Shown here: piece after piece, positions 58,801-64,000 of the stretch | How the letters are laid out: the number at the start of each line of letters is the position of its first letter | Position numbering within the stretch: position 1 is the first letter of the stretch | Source of the DNA: Osmia lignaria lignaria | Lineage: Eukaryota > Arthropoda > Insecta > Hymenoptera > Megachilidae | Assembly: GCF_051020975.1 (NCBI RefSeq) | Contig: NW_027478169.1 | Span: 8,184,001-8,248,000, forward strand | DNA: 64,000 bases | Direction of reading: 5' to 3' | Made by a program: the position numbers and the translations under genes | Notes under the pieces: model-generated | Databases searched by the model: none | Told to the model about the DNA's origin: nothing | Seen by the model: the letters and a program-made list of their open reading frames with translations, nothing else

Positions 58801-60568
58801 AGATACAGAAACACCGTGGCCCCTTTCTTTGGGATAACTCTGCACTATTGCGAGCTGCAAATGCCACTTCCAGCTTAGCTGTGCAGAAGAAGAACAACAA
58901 GAAGAAGAAATATCTCGAAATATGTCCGTCAGACCCCTTCCCTTGAGATGAATCTGCAAATATCTCGGAAACGAAGCGAGCTATGGCAAAATGTTAAGAG
59001 ACCTTTTTTGTAGAGAATAATGTTTCCTACAATTTACGTTCTATGATATTTTTTGATCAGAAGCGTAGTTTTCGAGATATATCGAGATATTTAAAAGTTC
59101 CGAAGCCGCACCAACATAATAGAGATACAGAAACACCGTGGCCCCTTTCTTTGAGATAACTCTGCACTATTGCGAGCTGGAAATGCCACTTCCAGTTTAG
59201 CTGTGCAGAAGAAGAACAACAAGAAGAAGAAATATCTCGAAATATGTCCGTTAGGCCCCTTCCCTTGAGATAAATCCGCAAATATCTCGGAAACGAAGCG
59301 AGCTATGGCAAAATGTTAAGAGACCTTTTTTGTAGAGAATTAAGTTTCCTACTTTTTATGTTCTATGATATTTTTTGATCAGATGCGTAGTTCTCGAGAT
59401 ATATCAAGATATTTAAAAGTTCCGAAGCCGCACCAACATAATAGAGATACAGAAACACCGTGGCCCCTTTCTTTGAGATAACTCTGCACTATTGCGAGCT
59501 GCAAATGCCACTTCCAGCTTAGCTGTGCAGAAGAAGAACAACAAGAAGAAGAAATATCTCGAAATATGTCCGTCAGGCCCCTTCCCTTGAGATATATCTG
59601 CAAATATCTCGGAAACGAAGCGAGCTATGGCAAAATGTTAAGAGACCGTTTTTGTAGAGAATTAAGTTTCCTACTTTTTATGTTCTATGATATTTTTTGA
59701 TCAGACGCGTAGTTCTCGAGATATATCAAGATATTTAAAAGTTCCGAAGCCGCACCAACATAATAGAGATACAGAAACACCGTGGCCCCTTTCTTTGAGA
59801 TAACTCTGCACTATTGCGAGCTGCAAATGCCACTTCCAGCTTAGCTGTGCAGAAGAAGAACAACAAGAAGAAGAAATATCTCGAAATATGTCCGTCAGGC
59901 CCCTTCCCTTGAGATAAATATGCAAATATCTCGGAAACGAAGCGAGCTATGGCAAAATGTTAAGAGACCTTTTTTGTAGAGAATTAAGTTTCCTACGTTT
60001 TATGTTCTATGATATTTTTTGATCAGATGCGTAGTTCTCGAGATATATCAAGATATTTAAAAGTTCCGAAGCCGCACCAACATAATAGAGATACAGAAAC
60101 ACCGTGGCCCCTTTCTTTGAGATAACTCTGCACTATTGCGAGCTGCAAATGCCACTTCCAGCTTAGCTGTGCAGAGGAAGAACAACAAGAAGAAGAAATA
60201 TCTCGAAATATGTCCGTCAGGCCAGTTCCTTTGAGTTGAATCTGCAAATATCTCGGAAACGAAGCGAGCTATGGCAAAATGTTAAGAGACCTTTTTTGTA
60301 GAGAATTATGTTTCCTACAATTTATGTTCTATGATATTTTTTGATCAGAAGCGTAGTTTTCGAGATATATCGAGATATTTAAAAGTTCCGAAGCCGCACC
60401 AACATAATAGAGATACAGAAACACCGTGGCCCCTTTCTTTGAGATAACTCTGCACTAGTGCGAGCCGCAAATGCCACTTCCAGCTTAGCTGTGCAGAAGA
60501 AGAACAACAAGAAGAAGAAATATCTCGAAATATGTCCGTCAGGCCCCTTCCCTTGAGATAAATCTGCA
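52841..60568 (+). repeat. Units of 7, 6, 4 and 7 monomers bounded by a CACATAACTCGG monomer
   Basis: The marker TCTGCACATAACTCGG, with linked GTGAAGAGACCTTTTGTGTAG (CTGAAG in the third copy), occurs at about 52841, 55095, 57027, 58315 and 60569. The spacings are 2,254, 1,932, 1,288 and 2,254 bp. The marker monomers start at 52615, 54869, 56801, 58089 and 60343. The last four each follow an S monomer directly. The first two units match monomer by monomer for their first four members, including GATTTTAAAGTTCC-type fronts near 53290 and 55544. Then the second unit lacks the equivalent of the monomer at 54225. Confidence 0.82.
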
Positions 60569-61630
60569 CATAACTCGGAAACGAAGCGAGCTATGGCAAA
60601 ATGTGAAGAGACCTTTTGTGTAGAGAATTAAGTTTCCTACTTTTTATCTTCTATGATATTTTTTGATCAGATGCGTAGTTCTCGGGATATATCAAGATAC
60701 TTAAAAGTTCCGAAGCCGCACCAACATAATAGAGATACAGAAACACCGTGGCCCCTTTCTTTGAGATAACTCTGCACTATTGCGAGCTGGAAATGCCACT
60801 TCCAGTTTAGCTGTGCAGAAGAAGAACAACAAGAAGAAGAAATATCTCGAAATATGTCCGTTAGGCCCCTTCCCTTGAGATAAATCTGCAAATATCTCGG
60901 AAACGAAGCGAGCTATGGCAAAATGTTAAGAGACCTTTTTTGTAGAGAATTAAGTTTCCTACTTTTTATGTTCTATGATATTTTTTGATCAGATGCGTAG
61001 TTCTCGAGATATATCAAGATATTTAAAAGTTCCGAAGCCGCACCAACATAATAGAGATACAGAAACACCGTGGCCCCTTTCTTTGAGATAACTCTGCACT
61101 AGTGCGAGCCGCAAATGCCACTTCCAGCTTAGCTGTGCAGAAGAAGAACAACAAGAAGAAGAAATATCTCGAAATATGTCCGTCAGGCCCCTTCCCTTGA
61201 GATAAATATGCAAATATCTCGGAAACGAAGCGAGCTATGGCAAAATGTTAAGAGACCTTTTTTGTAGAGAATTAAGTTTCCTACTTTTTATGTTCTATGA
61301 TATTTTTTGATCAGATGCGTAGTTCCCGAGATATATCAAGATATTTAAAAGTTCCGAAGCCGCACCAACATAATAGAGATACAGAAACACCGTGGCCCCT
61401 TTCTTTGAGATAACTCTGCACTATTGCGAGCTGCAAATGCCACTTCCAGCTTAGCTGTGCAGAGGAAGAACAACAAGAAGAAGAAATATCTCGAAATATG
61501 TCCGTCAGGCCAGTTCCTTTGAGTTGAATCTGCAAATATCTCGGAAACGAAGCGAGCTATGGCAAAATGTTAAGAGACCTTTTTTCTAGAGAATTATGTT
61601 TCCTACAATTTATGTTCTATGATATTTTTT
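57123..61630 (+). repeat. Eleven-monomer-offset similarity in region III
   Basis: Monomers at 57123 (CAAGATACTTAAAAG, GCTGGAAATG), 57445 (ACTAGTGC, GATAAATATGC) and 57767 (S) reappear in order at 60665, 60987 and 61309, offset 3,542 bp. The fourth pair diverges: 58089 is an ACTAGTGC marker monomer, while 61631 has an S rear behind a TTTTCGAG front. Confidence 0.75.
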
Positions 61631-62596
61631 GATCAGAAGCGTAGTTTTCGAGATATATCGAGATATTTAAAAGTTCCGAAGCCGCACCAACATAATAGAG
61701 ATACAGAAACACCGTGGCCCCTTTCTTTGAGATAACTCTGCACTATTGCGAGCTGCAAATGCCACTTCCAGCTTAGCTGTGCAGAGGAAGAACAACAAGA
61801 AGAAGAAATATCTCGAAATATGTCCGTCAGGCCAGTTCCTTTGAGCTGAATCTGCAAATATCTCGGAAACGAAGCGAGCAATGACAAAATGTTAAGAGAC
61901 GTTTTTTATAGAGAATTATGTTTCCTACAATTTATGTTCTATGATATTTTTTGATCAGAAGCGTAGTTTTCGAGATATATCGAGATATTTAAAAGTTCCG
62001 AAGCCGCACCAACATAATAGGGATACAGAAACACCGTGGCCCCTTTCTTTGAGATAACTCTGCACTAGTGCGAGCCGCAAATGCCACTCCCAGCGTAGCT
62101 GTGCAGAAGAAGAACAACAAGAAGAAGAAATATCTCGAAATATGTCCGTCAGGCCCCTTCCCTTGAGATAAATCTGCAAATATCTCGGAAACGAAGCGAG
62201 CTATAGCAAAATGTTAAGAGACCTTTTTTGTAGAGAATTAAGTTTCCTACTTTTTATGTTCTATGATATTTTTTGATCAGATGCGTAGTTCTCGAGATAT
62301 ATCAAGATATTTAAAAGTTCCGAAGCCGCACCAACATAATAGAGATACAGAAACACCGTGGCCCCTTTCTTTGAGATAACTCTGCACTATTGCGAGCTGG
62401 AAATGCCACTTCCAGCTTAGCTGTGCAGAAGAAGAACAACAAGAAGAAGAAATATCTCGAAATATGTCCGTCAGGCCCCTTCCCTTGAGATATATCAGCA
62501 AATATCTCGGAAACGAAGCGAGCTATGGCAAAATGTTAAGAGACGTTTTTTATAGAGAATTATGTTTCCTACAATTTATGTTCTATGATATTTTTT

Positions 62597-63884
62597 GATC
62601 AGAAGCGTAGTTTTCGAGATATATCGAGATATTTAAAAGTTCCGAAGCCGCACCAACATAATAGGGATACAGAAACACCGTGGCCCCTTTCTTTGAGATA
62701 ACCCTGCACTAGTGCGAGCCGCAAATGCCACTCCCAGCTTAGCTGTGCAGAAGAAGAACAACAAGAAGAAGAAATATCTCGAAATATGTCCGTCAGGCCC
62801 CTTCCCTTGAGATAAATCTGCAAATATCTCGGAAACGAAGCGAGCTATGGCAAAATGTTAAGAGACCTTTTTTGTAGAGAATTAAGTTTGCTACTTTTTA
62901 TGTTCTATGATATTTTTTGATCAGATGCGTAGTTCTCGAGATATATCAAGATATTTAAAAGTTCCGAAGCCGCACCAACATAATAGAGATACAGAAACAC
63001 CGTGGCCCCTTTCTTTGAGATAACTCTGCACTATTGCGAGCTGTAAATGCCACTTCCAGCTTAGCTGTGCAGAAGAAGAACAACAAGAAGAAGAAATATC
63101 TCGAAATATGTCCGTCAGGCCCCTTCCCTTGAGATATATCTGCAAATATCTCGGAAACGAAGCGAGCTATGGCAAAATGTTAAGAGACCTTTTTTGTAGA
63201 GAATTATGTTTCCTACAATTTATGTTCTATGATATTTTTTGATCAGAAGCGTAGTTCTCGAGATATATCAAGATATTTAAAAGTTCCGAAGCCGCACCAA
63301 CATAATAGAGATACAGAAACACCGTGGCCCCTTTCTTTGAGATAACTCTGCACTATTGCGAGCTGCAAATGCCACTTCCAGCTTAGCTGTGCAGAGGAAG
63401 AACAACAAGAAGAAGAAATATCTCGAAATATGTCCGTCAGGCCAGTTCCTTTGAGCTGAATCTGCAAATATCTCGGAAACGAAGCGAGCTATGGCAAAAT
63501 GTTAAGAGACGTTTTTTGTAGAGAATTATGTTTCCTACAATTTATGTTCTATGATATTTTTTGATCAGAAGCGTAGTTTTCGAGATATATCGAGATATTT
63601 AAAAGTTCCGAAGACGCACCAACATAATAGAGATACAGAAACACCGTGGCCCCTTTCTTTGAGATAACTCTGCACTATTGCGAGCTGGAAATGCCACTTC
63701 CAGCTTAGCTGTGCAGAAGAAGAACAACAAGAAGAAGAAATATCTCGAAATATGTCCGTCAGGCCCCTTCCCTTGAGATATATCAGCAAATATCTCGGAA
63801 ACGAAGCGAGCTATGGCAAAATGTTAAGAGACGTTTTTTATAGAGAATTATGTTTCCTACAATTTATGTTCTATGATATTTTTT
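62597..63884 (+). repeat. Four-monomer unit before right edge
   Basis: The sequence 62597 (ACCCTGCAC, CACTCCCAG), 62919 (GTTTGCTAC lead-in, GCTGTAAATG), 63241 (S), 63563 (GAAGACGCACC front, ATATATCAGC rear) returns at 63885 to the ACCCTGCACTAG type, offset 1,288 bp. The tail GTTTTTTATAGAG is found before 61953, 62597 and 63885 only, and marks this local family. Confidence 0.78.
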
Positions 63885-64000
63885 GATCAGAAGCGTAGTT
63901 TTCGAGATATATCGAGATATTTAAAAGTTCCGAAGCCGCACCAACATAATAGGGATACAGAAACACCGTGGCCCCTTTCTTTGAGATAACCCTGCACTAG
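63885..64000 (+). repeat. Partial satellite monomer at right edge
   Basis: First 116 bp of a monomer cut by the window end. It has a TTTTCGAG front, GGGATAC and ACCCTGCACTAG, identical in type to the monomer at 62597, so the local four-monomer unit continues beyond the window. Confidence 0.9.

Larger units (their letters stand above)
1..64000 (+). repeat. 322-bp satellite DNA array, about 199 monomers
   Basis: The whole window is a head-to-tail array of one 322-bp unit. The GATC that sets the phase recurs every 322 bp from 129 to 63885, with one +1 step near 3087 and one -1 step near 50012. Every monomer has the same order of blocks: GATCAGATGCGTAG, TTCTCGAGATATATC, a GCCGCACCAACATAATAG block, ACACCGTGGCCCC, a GAGATAACTCTGC block, GCCACTTCCAG, a GAA/CAA tract, ATATCTCGAAATATG, CAGGCCCCTTCCC, ATATCTCGGAAACG, GAGCTATGGCAAAATG, and TTTGTAGAGAATTAAG followed by a T-rich tail. 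Most differences are single-base substitutions shared between subsets of monomers. I see no interruption by foreign sequence and no orientation switch. The array continues past both edges, so its full length is unknown. Confidence 0.98.
47464..64000 (+). repeat. Region III: S-rich satellite with local variable-length units
   Basis: Fifty-one full monomers and the right partial. S-type monomers recur here twelve times. They alternate with ACTAGTGC/GCCGC monomers and GCTGGAAATG monomers. Several overlapping local periods are visible (separate entries). Monomer 47464 and its three successors match 62597 and its successors at an offset of 15,133 bp (47 monomers minus the deleted base), through ACCCTGCAC + CACTCCCAG, the GTTTGCTAC lead-in, S, and GAAGACGCACC. 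Confidence 0.85.

Noticed and set aside
1..64000. CRISPR array
   Set aside because: The 322-bp units abut directly with no unique spacers and no short repeat-spacer alternation.
1..64000. Transposon or retroelement
   Set aside because: No terminal repeats, target-site duplications, transposase or reverse transcriptase frames were seen, and every base is accounted for by the monomer.
1..64000. tRNA, 5S rRNA or other pol III gene inside the monomer
   Set aside because: No box B-like GGTTCGA block, cloverleaf or 5S-like sequence was recognised in either strand of the monomer.
1..64000. Bacterial or phage origin with a tandem gene family
   Set aside because: No ribosome binding sites, long frames or intergenic differences were seen. 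A 64-kb array with nested higher-order repeats fits eukaryotic satellite DNA.

Overview
The window is one uninterrupted tandem array of a 322-bp satellite DNA. It holds 198 complete monomers plus a partial one at each edge (128 bp left, 116 bp right). All monomers lie in the same orientation. I see no unique sequence, conventional gene, RNA gene, transposon or CRISPR array. A monomer is about 39% GC by hand count of one consensus. Monomers can be phased on their near-universal GATC: starts fall at 129+322k for k=0-9, at 130+322k for k=10-154 (after a 1-bp insertion near 3087), and at 129+322k for k=155-198 (after a 1-bp deletion near 50012). Those are the only two net length changes. This organisation indicates a eukaryote. 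Motifs such as GTAGTTTTCGAGATAT and TTGTAGAGAATT...CTACAA recall arthropod satellites, but that is unverified memory; the species, and any centromeric or heterochromatic role, cannot be told from the sequence.

Layout. (I) 1-6247: a mixed set of moderately different monomers with weak local order. (II) 6248-47463: strongly ordered higher-order repeats. Monomer classes are given letters here by diagnostic variants. Copy a (about 6248-18358): A B C D E F G H C D E F G I J A B' C'/I J/A B' C' D E F G I J K L M N/C D E F G/K L M N/C. Copy b (about 18359-33205): D E F G H C D E F G I J A B' C'/I J/A B' C' D E F G I J K L M N O P Q Q R S T U V W X Y Z AA Y Z AA BB. Copy c (about 33206-47463): C D/E F G H C D E F G I J A B' C' D E F G I J K L M N O P Q R P' Q R S T U V W/X Y Z AA BB BB' W' X'. 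Copies b and c lie 46 monomers apart (14,812 bp) at their first aligned part. Copies a and b share about 9 kb at an offset of exactly 35 monomers (11,270 bp). A slash marks a hybrid monomer whose front and rear belong to different classes. (III) 47464-64000: a second regime rich in S-type monomers (GCCAGTTCCTTTGAG), with local units of 4, 6, 7, 8 and 11 monomers and a 47-monomer (15,133 bp) long-range match between its two ends.

Diagnostic variants: A = ATATCGCGAAAT; B = GGGATAC + ACTAGTGC (B' also TTAAAAATTCC); C = TGCGGAG + CCCCTCTCTTTG (C' = TACGGAG + GCTGGGCAG); D = preceded by CCCACTTTTTACG; E = CACCTACAT + GAGATGTATC; F = GAAGTCGCACC; G = GATCGGATG + GCGCGC + CAGACCCC; H = I front, B rear; I = GAAACATCTCG + ATGTAGTATG; J = GCCCAAGAAGGAC; K = ATGTTCGTC; L = GCGTTGTTC + GACACACC; M = GATCGG + CTACTGCG; N = TATATCCAGA + GCGGCACC; O = GCGAACTGC; P = ATTACGAGC + GAAGGAGAAC; Q = CAAGGAGAAG; R = GAGATATCTCTGC; S = GCCAGTTCCTTTGAG; T = GCGTTGTTTTCG (region II) and AACTGTGCAC; U = GAAGCAAAAAT; V, AA and BB = AACATCAAG; W = GATCTGATG + CACCACCAT; X = GTGACCCC; Y = TTCCTGTTTAG; Z = GGCCCGTTTC; BB also GTGCGGAAG.

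Nothing here works as a set of genes. What the window records is satellite evolution: repeated unequal exchange in register, leaving hybrid monomers at the junctions, nested amplification (6-, 7- and 9-monomer units inside a roughly 46-monomer unit), and private later events in each copy that allow a relative chronology. Most monomers carry a short minus-strand open frame, but it starts at TTG, does not continue in frame across monomers, and is broken by a shared nonsense variant in eight copies, so it is not annotated as a gene.
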